DNA of 64,000 bases from Arthrobacter gandavensis (GTDB lineage Bacteria; Actinomycetota; Actinomycetes; Actinomycetales; Micrococcaceae), in contig NZ_JADKYW010000005.1 of the NCBI RefSeq assembly GCF_015355785.1, positions 396,226-460,225 on the forward strand. The letters are read 5' to 3'. The position numbers were made by a program, and so were the translations under genes. Position 1 is the first letter of the stretch, and each line of letters opens with the position of its first letter. Of this stretch, positions 48,665-58,250 are shown one piece after another. The notes below the pieces were generated by a model that had not been told where the DNA came from, searched no databases, and saw nothing but the letters and a program-made list of their open reading frames with translations.

Positions 48665-51600
48665 TCATCGCTCTTCCAGTACCTCTTCCACGGGCTGTTC
48701 CGGTGCGGTCCGTACACGTGTCAGGCGCCAGATTGCCAGTGCGATCAGTCCCGCCGCCAGCAGTGCGAGCAGCAGGAACGTGTATCCCCGCAGGTACCAA
48801 AGCACGGCGAGCGCCACTCCTGCGGCTCCCCACATCGTAAAGAGCTTCCGGCTGGCCAGCAGGCCAAAGGCCAGGAGCCCGGTATGGGCGACGAGCGCCC
48901 AGAGCTGTTCCCCCGTCCCCCCGGAGACGACAGTACCCAGTCCGCTGGCGGAGAGGATTACCGCGGCCCCTGAGAGCAGCGCCGTTCCCCGGCGTGGGCG
49001 GTTCCGCAGGTATTCCCAAGCTGCGATCCCGGCGAGGACCACAACCCAGTACTGGACCGACCAGAACGCATCCACGCTGCCGGCAGTGAACCAGGCAATC
49101 CGCTGCACGGCGAGTGCTGCCGGAAGGCACGCTGCCTCGGCCGCCGTCTCCCGCAACGGCCCGGGAACTTCCCGCACGGCAAGACCGAGAGCCGCAACGA
49201 GGGTCAGCGCCCCGGCTACCGATGAAGCGTTGTATTCCGCCATCGCCGGCACTGCGCCCAGCAGGAGCACGGCGGAGGATGCAGCACCCATGATGCGTAC
49301 GCGCAGCGTGGATACGCTTTCGCCCAGGCATAGGAACAGCCGAATGGCCTGCAGCGCAAGCGCAGTCCCCCAGACCGGCCACAGCAGCCCGTACCCCGGA
49401 GGGAACGGACGGTTCAGCAGCTCCTGTTCGAATCCAGCTGCAGCGAGCAGGGCCGCAGCCAGCAGCAGCACGGGCGTTCCGGCCGCCAGCCACGGAATGC
49501 TCCGGGTATAGGATCCGGCCAGCACGGCAGCACCAAGCAGCGCGGGGGTGAGAGCCGCCAGCAGCAGGTTCCCGTCGGCTGCCGCGGCAGCCGGCAGCAC
49601 GGCCAGGGCATACGCGGCCGAAGCTGCAAGGAGCACGGTTGCCGGGCGGGCATGACTGTGCACCCTGATATGCCCAGCGAGCGCTCCCGCACTCAGGGTC
49701 GCCAGGACCAGTCCCGCCGCTGCGGCCGGCATAACCGCCCCGGTGAGCACGGCGCCGGACGCCAGCCCGACGGCGTCGGACAGGACAAGCGGAAGTGCGC
49801 CAACCGCATACAGTCCCGGGAACAGCGACGGCGTGTGCCGGCTGCGGGCAAACTCCGCGGCGCTGACGGCCAGAAGGAGGAGCAGCTGCAACGTGACGAC
49901 GTCCCGGTGTGGCGCCTCCGCCAGGGCTGCGTAGGCTGCAGGCGTCAGCGCCAGGATGCCCACACTCGTCCACAGTGCCGCCCGCGCCCACGGTGCTGCG
50001 GGCCTTGGCTCCAGGACGGTCCGAAGCAATTGCGCTGCTGCAAGGGCCGCGGTGCCGGCGGCCGCCAGGCCGTGAATGTCTGCTCCGGCGTCACGCGCCA
50101 CCAGCAGTGCGAGGATTCCCGCCAGCAACTGCGCCGCCAGCAGGTATTGTCCCCGGTGCGCCCTTCGGTGCCGGGCCAGGAACAATCCGCAGGCCAGTGC
50201 CGCCAGGACCAGCAGCTCGTACCCACGCAGTCCCAGCAGTCCTGCACCGCTAACCGCGGCGACGGTGAAGCCCGCCGCTGCCAGGAGTTCCCAGCGGCCC
50301 GGTCCAAGCAGAAGCGAACAAACCAGGTTGGCCCCAAGCCCAATCCACAAAACCGCCAGTGCCCAGAGAGCATAAGGCCCGTCGATTCCCCGCACCGCCG
50401 GCACGGCGAGGGCGGCACCGGCTGCAGCAGCCAATATTAATGCCGCAGCATGCGGCAGGGGCACGCCGCGGCCGTTCCTGCGTGCCGCGTCCAGCTGGCT
50501 GACTGCGAACGCCGCTGCGGCGCTGAGCACGGCGGTGAGCACCGCAGCCGGATCGACCAAGTCGTCGAGAAGCAAACAGGAAGCAGGAACCAAGGCCAGC
50601 GCCGCGAGCCCGCCCCATCGCAGGGTCTCGGCGGCGCCCAGCGCCTTCACCCTGTCGTGGAGGACGGTCCGCAGGATCTGGCCCGCGGCCAGGCCCAGGC
50701 CCAGTGCAGCGGCGAAGGCACTGGCAGAGTTCCCGGCTGCGTCAGCCGCCAGCAGGGCCGCGAGGACTGTACCGGCACCCTGCGAGCCGGCGAGGTAGAT
50801 GCCCCGCAATCCCGTCGAACGGTCCCGGAGCAGCGCCATGCAGTAAGCGAGCGCTGCAGCAAGGATCAGTTCATAGCCGCGTATGCCAAGGACGCCGGCT
50901 CCGAGCAGCGTCGCGGCGGCGAATCCGGCTGGGGCCATGAAGGCAAGGCGTGTACGCCGATGCAGGACGGCTGTCAGCAGGTTGGCTGTGAAGGCCAGCC
51001 AGAGCACCCACAGTGTCTGGGCCGCCGCCGGGAACTCGGCGGCACGCACCCCCACAGCGAGTAGGAGAACCAACCCGGCAGCTGCCGCCGGCGCACCGGC
51101 GAAGCCTCCAGCCCTCAGCGGTCGCAGTGCGGCAGCAAGCTGCGCGAGCACCGCACTTCCGGCGGCTGTCAGCAGCAGAACGGCCGCAGTCTCCGCCCGC
51201 GCCTCAGACGGAAGCAGCATGTAGTACGAGGGTGGCACGGCGGCCAGCGCCAGCAGCGTTCCCCAGCGGAGCGCATGTACGGGCCCAAACTTCTCCAGCC
51301 GCCGCCCGAGCAGGGTCCGGGCCGCGTGTTGGGCTGCGAGGACCGCTGCAACAACGACGAAGACCCCGTCTGTTCCGAGTCCAAGGTCCGCAGCCGCGAG
51401 TGCGGCCAGTACTGCCATCAGCACCTGTGCTGCGGTGAAGTGCCAGGCACGCTGTGCGGGGACTACCGGTTTCAGGGATTGGAGCAGGCTGTAGGCCAGA
51501 GCGGCTGCCGTGAGCAGCCCGTACCCGCGCACACCGAACAACCCTGCACCCAGGACGGCCGCCGTGACGAAACCAACCGGTGCGTAAGCTGCCGCCAGTT

Positions 51601-53794
51601 CGCGGTTACTGCGCATGGGCAGCAGGGAGTAGGCAGCGTTGAGCAGCACAATGATCCACAGAGCGCCCACGGCCGGTGCGGTGGATGGAAGGTCTTCGAA
51701 GCGCAGCAGTGCGGCGAGCAGGACTGCGGCACCGGCGGACACGGCGGGCACGGTCCGCGGGAACAGTTCGTTCCGGCCCGACGCTGCGGCCAGCACGGAC
51801 CAGAGCTGGCTGCCGGCTGCCGCCAGGAAGGCGGCCGTTACGGTCCAGCTCCCCGCCGTCCCTGCGTCCTGGGTCCGAAGCACCAGGAAGACTGTCAGCG
51901 GCAGCGCGACGGCGGCTGAGGCCCGGGCTGCCAGGACGAAACCGGAGCGCACGCGGGCGCGGGACCGCACTGCCCGGAGGACAAAGTAGCCGGTGAGGAT
52001 ACCGAGATTCAGCAGCACCGGCCACAGCTGGGAAGCGGGGGTTGACAGGCTGGCTGCAGCGGGAAGAAGCACACCGGCACCGGCCAGTAATTCGGCCCGC
52101 TGTGAAAGTCGCCAGGCTGACGCGCACAGTGTCACCTGCACTGCCGCCGCAGACACGGCGAACAGGACGCTTTCCCCGGAGCCGCCCTGCGAGTCCAGGG
52201 CGTACACCACCGCAGCTGCCGTTCCGGTCATGTATTGCAGGGCCAGGATGACCAGGACATCCGTCAGGTAGGTCCGTTCGGCCCGCTTCCGGCCGTTACT
52301 GGCCCTTTCGTCCATCCCGGCGCGCCGGGATGGACGTGCCGCACCGGGCAGGTCAGCACCTGCCGCGAAGAGCAGGTACCGCGGCCGGCCGGTGAAGAGA
52401 AGGGCAGCCTGCACGCCGAGCAGGACTGCGGCAGCCAGCAGCGTAGCCGGCCAGCTGTCCGTTAGGCGGAACGCAAGTATCGCGAAGCCTGCCGTCGCAG
52501 CTGACCGCAAGCCGTAGCTGTGGAGCAGTGCCTGGCTCCGCGGCGCGGTCCAGAGCAGTACGCCGTAGTAGGCGGCAAAGGCCAGGAAGAGAAGGGAAAG
52601 CGGTCCTGAGCCCAGGTCCGGCGCTGTCAGGACGGCAGCTGCGGCGGTTGCCGGCACCAGGAAACGATGCGAGGTGACGAATGCTTCAAGATAGACGTTT
52701 CGCAGCCAGCCCGGTTTCCGGATCGCCGCGAGGCTGATCAGCGTGGCCAGGAGCACCGTGCAGATGAAGTACCACACGATGCCGGAACGGAGTGCGGCAC
52801 CCGATGCCAGTGCCGTGGAGAGCAGGAATGTCAGAGCCAGATAGGACACCACCCTGCTGTTCAGCCTGGCGGCTGCGTAGGCAAAGGCTGCAGTTCCAAC
52901 CACCGAGGTGAGAAGCCAGGCCAGCACGGGTTCGGCGAGGATCAGGTTGTAGAACGCCAGCCCCACCACGGGGATCAGGGCCAGGCCGGTTCCGGTGAAT
53001 GCCACTGCTGCGGGGCGGAGGGCCTGCTTCCGTGAGTGGATCGCCAGCCCGGAGGCATAGAAGAGCGCTGCCAGAACTGCCACGCCCGCGAACCGGGCCT
53101 GCTCCGGAATTGAAATCCCAATGAACAGGGCCGCTGCCGCCACCAGCAGCAGGCTTCCCGAGTACAGCGTGATGTTGATGTTGCGAAGGTCCCTGCGGCG
53201 TTTCTGCTCCTGAAGTTCCGCTTCAGTGAGCGGAGGGCGCTGGGGCGGGACGGCACGTGCCGGTGCGCCTGCCTCGCTGAGAACCGGGTTGCCGGGACGG
53301 GGCGCTCCGGGGCCGGCAGGCGGTCGGGGCGGCAGCCCGGACGGCGGCGCGGGGAGGGGCAAGCCGGGCGCGTTGGGCCCGGCGGTCCGGGGAACGGACG
53401 GCTGAGGCGCAGCCGGCCAGGTCAGGGACGGCGCGGGCGCAGGGCCGGCCACGGGCGCAGGGCCGGGCGCGGCCGCCGGGGCAGTTGAGGGACTGGCCGC
53501 CGGGGATTGAGACGCGGCAGGCGGCGCGTAGCTGCCCTTCGGTGCAAAGGAGGATTGCGGGGCAGCGGAAGGATATGCGGCAGCGGAAGGATGTGGGGCA
53601 GCGGAAGGCTGCGCGGCTGGCACGGCATCACGCCGTCCTGCAGCATAGCCTTCCTCGAAGATCTGCGCCGGATGGGGCAGCGTCCTGCCATACCCGTAGG
53701 GATCACTGCCGGGAAGTGACCGTCTTCGGGAGGTCAGCCGGCCAACGGCAAATCCCGCGCCCGCGACGACGAGAAAAAAGAGAATCTCCCCCAT
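48665..53794 (-). CDS. Giant polytopic membrane protein, SCO7613/DUF2339-like
   Basis: A 1709-aa protein. One N-terminal TM (4-20), then a Pro/Ala/Ser-rich linker (about 40-200, with PSAA-type repeats), then a basic segment and about 1500 residues of alternating hydrophobic helices, roughly 40-45 in number. A motif of the form GAGxxGxRGYxLLxxAALAY occurs at least three times about 216-218 residues apart (near 51520-51560, 50870-50905 and 50212-50252), each followed by a similar block. This indicates internal duplication. No catalytic motif is clear. AGGAGG lies upstream of ATG 53794. It resembles large actinobacterial SCO7613-type membrane proteins of unknown function. Confidence 0.85.
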   Translation of the reverse strand: MGEILFFLVVAGAGFAVGRLTSRRRSLPGSDPYGYGRTLPHPAQIFEEGYAAGRRDAVPAAQPSAAPHPSAAAYPSAAPQSSFAPKGSYAPPAASQSPAASPSTAPAAAPGPAPVAGPAPAPSLTWPAAPQPSVPRTAGPNAPGLPLPAPPSGLPPRPPAGPGAPRPGNPVLSEAGAPARAVPPQRPPLTEAELQEQKRRRDLRNINITLYSGSLLLVAAAALFIGISIPEQARFAGVAVLAALFYASGLAIHSRKQALRPAAVAFTGTGLALIPVVGLAFYNLILAEPVLAWLLTSVVGTAAFAYAAARLNSRVVSYLALTFLLSTALASGAALRSGIVWYFICTVLLATLISLAAIRKPGWLRNVYLEAFVTSHRFLVPATAAAAVLTAPDLGSGPLSLLFLAFAAYYGVLLWTAPRSQALLHSYGLRSAATAGFAILAFRLTDSWPATLLAAAVLLGVQAALLFTGRPRYLLFAAGADLPGAARPSRRAGMDERASNGRKRAERTYLTDVLVILALQYMTGTAAAVVYALDSQGGSGESVLFAVSAAAVQVTLCASAWRLSQRAELLAGAGVLLPAAASLSTPASQLWPVLLNLGILTGYFVLRAVRSRARVRSGFVLAARASAAVALPLTVFLVLRTQDAGTAGSWTVTAAFLAAAGSQLWSVLAAASGRNELFPRTVPAVSAGAAVLLAALLRFEDLPSTAPAVGALWIIVLLNAAYSLLPMRSNRELAAAYAPVGFVTAAVLGAGLFGVRGYGLLTAAALAYSLLQSLKPVVPAQRAWHFTAAQVLMAVLAALAAADLGLGTDGVFVVVAAVLAAQHAARTLLGRRLEKFGPVHALRWGTLLALAAVPPSYYMLLPSEARAETAAVLLLTAAGSAVLAQLAAALRPLRAGGFAGAPAAAAGLVLLLAVGVRAAEFPAAAQTLWVLWLAFTANLLTAVLHRRTRLAFMAPAGFAAATLLGAGVLGIRGYELILAAALAYCMALLRDRSTGLRGIYLAGSQGAGTVLAALLAADAAGNSASAFAAALGLGLAAGQILRTVLHDRVKALGAAETLRWGGLAALALVPASCLLLDDLVDPAAVLTAVLSAAAAFAVSQLDAARRNGRGVPLPHAAALILAAAAGAALAVPAVRGIDGPYALWALAVLWIGLGANLVCSLLLGPGRWELLAAAGFTVAAVSGAGLLGLRGYELLVLAALACGLFLARHRRAHRGQYLLAAQLLAGILALLVARDAGADIHGLAAAGTAALAAAQLLRTVLEPRPAAPWARAALWTSVGILALTPAAYAALAEAPHRDVVTLQLLLLLAVSAAEFARSRHTPSLFPGLYAVGALPLVLSDAVGLASGAVLTGAVMPAAAAGLVLATLSAGALAGHIRVHSHARPATVLLAASAAYALAVLPAAAAADGNLLLAALTPALLGAAVLAGSYTRSIPWLAAGTPVLLLAAALLAAAGFEQELLNRPFPPGYGLLWPVWGTALALQAIRLFLCLGESVSTLRVRIMGAASSAVLLLGAVPAMAEYNASSVAGALTLVAALGLAVREVPGPLRETAAEAACLPAALAVQRIAWFTAGSVDAFWSVQYWVVVLAGIAAWEYLRNRPRRGTALLSGAAVILSASGLGTVVSGGTGEQLWALVAHTGLLAFGLLASRKLFTMWGAAGVALAVLWYLRGYTFLLLALLAAGLIALAIWRLTRVRTAPEQPVEEVLEER

Positions 53795-53877
53795 GACCTG
53801 CTGCTTTCCTCCTGGATGTCAAGACCAACCCATCCTAGATGGCCTTCGCCGAACGTGCTTGGCGGCGTGCCCGTATG

Positions 53878-53906
53878 TTGAAAACCCGAGCCCGTGCAAC
53901 TAATGC
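53878..53906 (+). promoter_or_regulatory. Candidate promoter of the AroA-ligase operon
   Basis: TTGAAA (53878-53883), a 17-nt spacer and TAATGC (53901-53906) in the gap between the divergent genes. It would give an approximately 105-nt leader to the ATG at 54018. Confidence 0.5.
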
Positions 53907-54017
53907 CGCCACATCGGGCCCGCTGCGTCTCCGGCCTGTTCCGGCCCCCTGGGGCAACTGGTAACGTCAGCCCCGGGGTGGCCGCCAGAGATAGTCCGGC
54001 GGAAGGGCGTGATTGCC

Positions 54018-57000
54018 ATGTATCTTTCGGTCCTGGGAACCCAGCAGCGCATCTTTGGTGAAGCACAGGTGCCCAACTCCAAGTACCACGCCCACCGGGC
54101 CCTGATTCTTGCCTCGCTGGCCCCCGGTATCTCCAGGATCACCGGTCTTACCGATGCCCGGCATGTCCACTACACCGTGGCCATGCTCCGCCAGCTGGGC
54201 ACCCGGATCGACATTGACGGCGGCACGTACGTAGTGCACGGCGGAGCATACCGGCCTTCCCGGAACGAAGTGTCCGCGGGCAGTTCAGGCACCACCTTGT
54301 ACTTCATGGTGGGACTGGCAGCACTGGGGACGCGGGACGTCACAGTGACGGGCCAGAAGTACTTCCAGCGCCGCCCCATTGGCCCTCTCCTGGCTGCCCT
54401 GTCCCAGATGGGACTCGACGTCGACTCCCCTACCGGCTGCCCGCCGATCCGGGTGCGTGCCCGCCGGCCGGCCGGGGGCGAAGTCCACATTGCAGGGACG
54501 CTGTCCCAGTGGATCTCCGGCCTGCTGCTGCTTGCGCCGTTCGCGAAGCGCCCCACGTCCGTAGTGGTGGACGGGCCGCTGAATGAACGCACCTACCTGG
54601 AGCTCACGGTCCGGATGATGCGCAGTTTCGGCCTGCAGGTCGATGTCGGTGAGGACTGGCACCGTTTCGAGATACCACCCGCCCAGGAGGCAGTGCCCGC
54701 ACAGCTGAGGATTCCGGAAGACATCGGCTCGGCTGCCTTCGGCCTGGCTGCCGCCGCGCTGCACCCTTCCGACCTGCTGCTGCGCGGCCTGCGTTCCCTC
54801 ACCTCCCGCGGAACAGACCACCCCGAGTCCCACTTCCTCGACATTGCGGCGGAGATGGGGCTGCCGATGGCTTACGACGCCGGAGCGGACGGCGTGCGGA
54901 TCCGGCACGACGGGCTCCGGCTGCAGCCTGCGGACGTCGACTGCCGGCTGGTGCCGGACATGCTTCCGGTTCTCTCCGCCATGGCAGCCCGCGCAGACGG
55001 GGAGAGTGTTTTCCGGAATGTCGGCCATGTTCGGCTGAAGGAGTCCGACCGGGTGGCAGCGATGGCCCAGCTGAATTCGATGGGCGCGGGGATCAGAACC
55101 ACGGGAGACGACCTGGTGGTGCGGGGCACGGAAACCCTCACGGCAGCGGATCTTTCCTCCTTTAACGACCACCGGGTCCTGATGTCCCTCGCTGTCGCTG
55201 CCTCCGGTGCCGTAGGACGCAGCACTCTCAGCTATCCCAACGCCTACCGCATCTCCTATCCGGAGTTCCTGGATGCCATGAATTCGTTTGGCCTGCCGAT
55301 GCGCGTGGAAGACGGACCGGTTCCCCGGCGCAGCGCGTCCGGGAAACCGCACTCCCGGACTGCGCAGGGCACCTCTGCTTCGCCTGAGGCGGCATCGCGT
55401 GTTCCCGGCGCGGACTGGGTGCGCCGGTGGGCCCGCGAGCGCCCGGGGCAGACAGCTGTTGTGGACGGACGCCCGCAGGACTCCGGGCACCTGACCTGGT
55501 CCCAGCTCGACGCGGGTGCGGACAAAGTGGCCGCCCTGCTGCTGGAGCTGGGGGTACGTCCGGGGGAACGCGTCGCGTTCCAGCTGCCCAACTGGACAGA
55601 GTTTGTGCTGCTGTGCACTGCGGTGCTGCGCATCGGTGCCGTCGCCGCACCGATCATGCCCATCTTCCGGGAGCGGGAGGTGGCGTTTGCCCTGCACCGC
55701 TCCCGTGCCGCCGTCGTCGTCGTTCCTGAAGAATTCCGCGGCCGGCGTTATGCGCAGGAGATGGGCGGAATACTCTCTGCCGGAACAGGCACGGACCCCG
55801 GTTATGACCTCAGTGTCCGGCATGTCCTGGTGATCGGCGGGGCCGCCCCGGCATTGCAGGGGACGGGCGGCGTTACCTGGCACGGCTGGGAGCAGGAGCT
55901 GTCCGAGGCGATCGTCGACCGGGAAAGGATCGAGGCTTCGGCGCCGTCGGCCGATGCCGCGGCCCAGCTGCTGTTCACTTCCGGTACCACCGGAGAGCCT
56001 AAGGCAGTGCTTCACCGGCACTGCACCCTTTCGCATGCCGCAGCACTGCAGGCCCGGCATTTGGGCCTGCATGCAGGGGACGCCGTGTTCATCCCCTCCC
56101 CGCTGGCCCACCAGACCGGCTTCCTGTACGGCATGTGGCTGTCCTTTGTCCTGGGGGTTCCGCAGATCCTCCAGCCGGTTTGGGATCCGGTGCGGGCCCT
56201 GAACCTGCTGCAGGGGTGGAAGGGAACCTTTGTCCAGGCTGCCACCCCATTCCTGACAGACCTGGTGAAGGCAGTGGACGCCGGGGCGGCTGCCCCGGCG
56301 AGCCTGCGGATCTTCGTCAACACCGGGGCCGGTGTCCCCCGGCACCTGGCAGAGCAGGCAACCCGGGTGCTGGGTGCATGGGTCTGCGGTGCCTTTGGAA
56401 CCACGGAAACCTGCCTGGGGACTGTGTCCTCCCCCGGCGGGGACACCGCGCTCGTCTGGGGTACGGACGGACAGCTGCTGCCCGGAGTGAAGGGCCGGAT
56501 CGTCAGTGACGACGGGCAGCTGCTGCCGGCCGGCGCGGAAGGAAACTTCGAACTGCTCAGCCCCACCATGTTCGAGGGCTACCTGGACCGTCCGGACCTG
56601 ACGAAGGAAGCCTTCACCGAGGACGGCTGGTACCGCACCGGTGACCTGGCCACCCTGGACGACGCCGGGTACCTGCGCATCACGGGAAGGGTCCGGGATG
56701 TCATCAACCGCGGCGGGGAGAAGATTCCGGTCGCCGAAATAGAACAGCTCCTGTACCGGCACCCGGAGATTGACGACGTCGCGCTAGCAGCCATGCCGGA
56801 TCCGCGCCTTGGCGAGCGCGCCTGTGCCTTTGTGGTTCCGGCAACAGGTTCCCTGCCCACCCTGGCAGAAATCACCCGCTATCTGGACAGCTGCCAGGTC
56901 TCCAAGCACTATTGGCCGGAGCAGCTGGAACTGCTGGACGCCATCCCCAGGAACCCGGTGGGGAAGGTCCAGAAATTCATTCTTCGGGACCGGGCACGGC

Positions 57001-57065
57001 AATTGGCGGGGTTTCCCCGGCAGGCACAGACAGGAGCCAGGCGTGAAGACCAGCAGCGTCGATAG
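54018..57065 (+). CDS. EPSP-synthase-like domain fused to acyl-CoA ligase
   Basis: A 1015-aa two-domain protein. Residues 1-430 are an AroA/EPSP-synthase fold: PNSKYHAHRA (K22, R27), SSGT (89-92), RRPIG (R119), SQW, VPD (D314), RLKESDR (K341, E342, R345) and NDHR (H385, R386). Several acceptor-site residues are changed (see findings). A linker (about 430-465) leads to an AMP-forming ligase with TSGTTGEPK (654-662), GAFGTTE (791-797), YRTGDL (872-877), GRVRDVINRGGEK and the A10 lysine in PVGK (983). ATG 54018 has GGAAGGG 10 nt upstream; GTG 54009 is an alternative. It overlaps the next gene by 23 nt. I infer activation of a shikimate-derived ring acid as a CoA ester. Confidence 0.9.
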   Translation: MYLSVLGTQQRIFGEAQVPNSKYHAHRALILASLAPGISRITGLTDARHVHYTVAMLRQLGTRIDIDGGTYVVHGGAYRPSRNEVSAGSSGTTLYFMVGLAALGTRDVTVTGQKYFQRRPIGPLLAALSQMGLDVDSPTGCPPIRVRARRPAGGEVHIAGTLSQWISGLLLLAPFAKRPTSVVVDGPLNERTYLELTVRMMRSFGLQVDVGEDWHRFEIPPAQEAVPAQLRIPEDIGSAAFGLAAAALHPSDLLLRGLRSLTSRGTDHPESHFLDIAAEMGLPMAYDAGADGVRIRHDGLRLQPADVDCRLVPDMLPVLSAMAARADGESVFRNVGHVRLKESDRVAAMAQLNSMGAGIRTTGDDLVVRGTETLTAADLSSFNDHRVLMSLAVAASGAVGRSTLSYPNAYRISYPEFLDAMNSFGLPMRVEDGPVPRRSASGKPHSRTAQGTSASPEAASRVPGADWVRRWARERPGQTAVVDGRPQDSGHLTWSQLDAGADKVAALLLELGVRPGERVAFQLPNWTEFVLLCTAVLRIGAVAAPIMPIFREREVAFALHRSRAAVVVVPEEFRGRRYAQEMGGILSAGTGTDPGYDLSVRHVLVIGGAAPALQGTGGVTWHGWEQELSEAIVDRERIEASAPSADAAAQLLFTSGTTGEPKAVLHRHCTLSHAAALQARHLGLHAGDAVFIPSPLAHQTGFLYGMWLSFVLGVPQILQPVWDPVRALNLLQGWKGTFVQAATPFLTDLVKAVDAGAAAPASLRIFVNTGAGVPRHLAEQATRVLGAWVCGAFGTTETCLGTVSSPGGDTALVWGTDGQLLPGVKGRIVSDDGQLLPAGAEGNFELLSPTMFEGYLDRPDLTKEAFTEDGWYRTGDLATLDDAGYLRITGRVRDVINRGGEKIPVAEIEQLLYRHPEIDDVALAAMPDPRLGERACAFVVPATGSLPTLAEITRYLDSCQVSKHYWPEQLELLDAIPRNPVGKVQKFILRDRARQLAGFPRQAQTGARREDQQRR

Positions 57066-58242
57066 CGGCACCAAGGGAGCTGACGGGCGCGGCAGCTCCC
57101 TTCCCGAGGAGCAGTACCAGAGCCTGCTCGCCCGGGTCACTGAATGGGTTGAAGGTCCGGGTGAGGCCTGGGCCGGGGAAATCGAAGCCACCGGAATCGT
57201 CCCGGATGAACTGTGGAAGCAGCTGCGCGCCGAGGGCTTCCTCTCCCTGGCGGCACCGCGGGACATCGGCGGAGCCGGGCTGAGCTTTCTGCAGTGGATG
57301 GGCCTCATGGAAGTGTTCTCCCGGTCCCATGCCTCGGTGCGGATGATCGTGCATGTAGTCAACGGAACCTGGCGGGCCATGAATCCGTTTGCCGACGAGA
57401 CCCAGCGGCAGAAGTTCATCGTTCCCGCCGTCTCCGGTGAGTCGCTGGTTGCCTTCACCCTGACTGAGCCGGGGAACGGCAGCGGCGTGGATATCACCTC
57501 CTCCGTACGGCGTGATGGTGACACATACTTCCTCACCGGTTCCAAACACCTGATCACTTTCGGCGTCCGCTGCGACTACTGGCTGCTCTTTGCCAGGCTG
57601 GAGGGGACTGCGGGCCGGGAAGGGACGGTCGCGCTCCTGGTTGACCGCAACACTCCCGGGGCGCGGGTTGAAGACACCTCCCGGACGATGGGAGTGCGCG
57701 GCACCGACCACGCGTCCCTGACGTTCGCGGATGCGCCCGTACCGGTAGCCAACCGGCTGGGCGCGGAAGGCGAAGGACTCGCAGTCGCCCTGGGCGGCTT
57801 CCTCACCCCCAGCCGCATCTCGGTAGCCATGAGCTGTGTGGGCCTGGCCCAGCGCGCGCAGCAGCTGGCACTGGATTACGCTGCCCGGCGCACCACCTTC
57901 GGCAAACCGCTCTCCTCCCGGCAGGCGATCGCCTTCAGCCTGGCTGAGAACGCTGCGGACATCGCGGCAGCCAGGGCCCTCACCCTCACTGCCGCCGCCG
58001 CCTGGCAGAACGCCGAGCCGGACGCTCCGGCCCTGTCATCCATGGCCAAGCTGACCGCCGTGGACATGCTGGGACGAGTCACGGACAAGGCGCTGCAGGT
58101 ACACGGCGGCATTGGCTATTGGCAGTCCCAGCCGATTGAACGGATCTACCGCGATGCACGGGCCCAGCGCTTCGAAGAGGGCACCAACGAGATCCAGAAA
58201 TCCGTCATCGCCAAGGCCATCCTCGGCGGAGCAGCAGGCTAG
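57043..58242 (+). CDS. Acyl-CoA dehydrogenase
   Basis: A 399-aa FAD-dependent acyl-CoA dehydrogenase. The FAD/substrate motif FTLTEPGNGSGVDI-type and GSKHLITFG are in the middle domain. The C-terminal signature IYRDARAQRFEEGTNEIQ carries the expected catalytic Glu (E379). GTG 57043 follows AGGAG by 6 nt and lies inside the end of the fusion gene. It would oxidise, or in reverse reduce, the alpha-beta bond of the ring acyl-CoA made by the ligase. Actual substrate not known. Confidence 0.95.
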   Translation: MKTSSVDSGTKGADGRGSSLPEEQYQSLLARVTEWVEGPGEAWAGEIEATGIVPDELWKQLRAEGFLSLAAPRDIGGAGLSFLQWMGLMEVFSRSHASVRMIVHVVNGTWRAMNPFADETQRQKFIVPAVSGESLVAFTLTEPGNGSGVDITSSVRRDGDTYFLTGSKHLITFGVRCDYWLLFARLEGTAGREGTVALLVDRNTPGARVEDTSRTMGVRGTDHASLTFADAPVPVANRLGAEGEGLAVALGGFLTPSRISVAMSCVGLAQRAQQLALDYAARRTTFGKPLSSRQAIAFSLAENAADIAAARALTLTAAAAWQNAEPDAPALSSMAKLTAVDMLGRVTDKALQVHGGIGYWQSQPIERIYRDARAQRFEEGTNEIQKSVIAKAILGGAAG

Positions 58243-58250
58243 GAGACGCC

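Noticed and set aside
53574-53625. Short tandem DNA repeat near the start of the giant membrane protein gene
   Set aside because: It is the coding sequence of Pro/Ser/Ala repeats in the linker and needs no further explanation.
53765-53795. Exact TTGACA on the minus strand just upstream of the 53794 start
   Set aside because: It lies right before the Shine-Dalgarno, so a matching -10 would fall at or past the start codon.
54018-55320. The AroA-like domain as the housekeeping EPSP synthase
   Set aside because: Several acceptor and phosphate-contact residues are replaced, it is fused to a CoA ligase, and it sits with acyl-CoA genes, so the ordinary role is unlikely.
55300-55420. The AroA-ligase fusion as a sequencing frameshift artefact
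   Set aside because: The frame is continuous with no stop, no RBS or start precedes the ligase part, and codon use is unchanged across the linker. Read mapping would still settle it.
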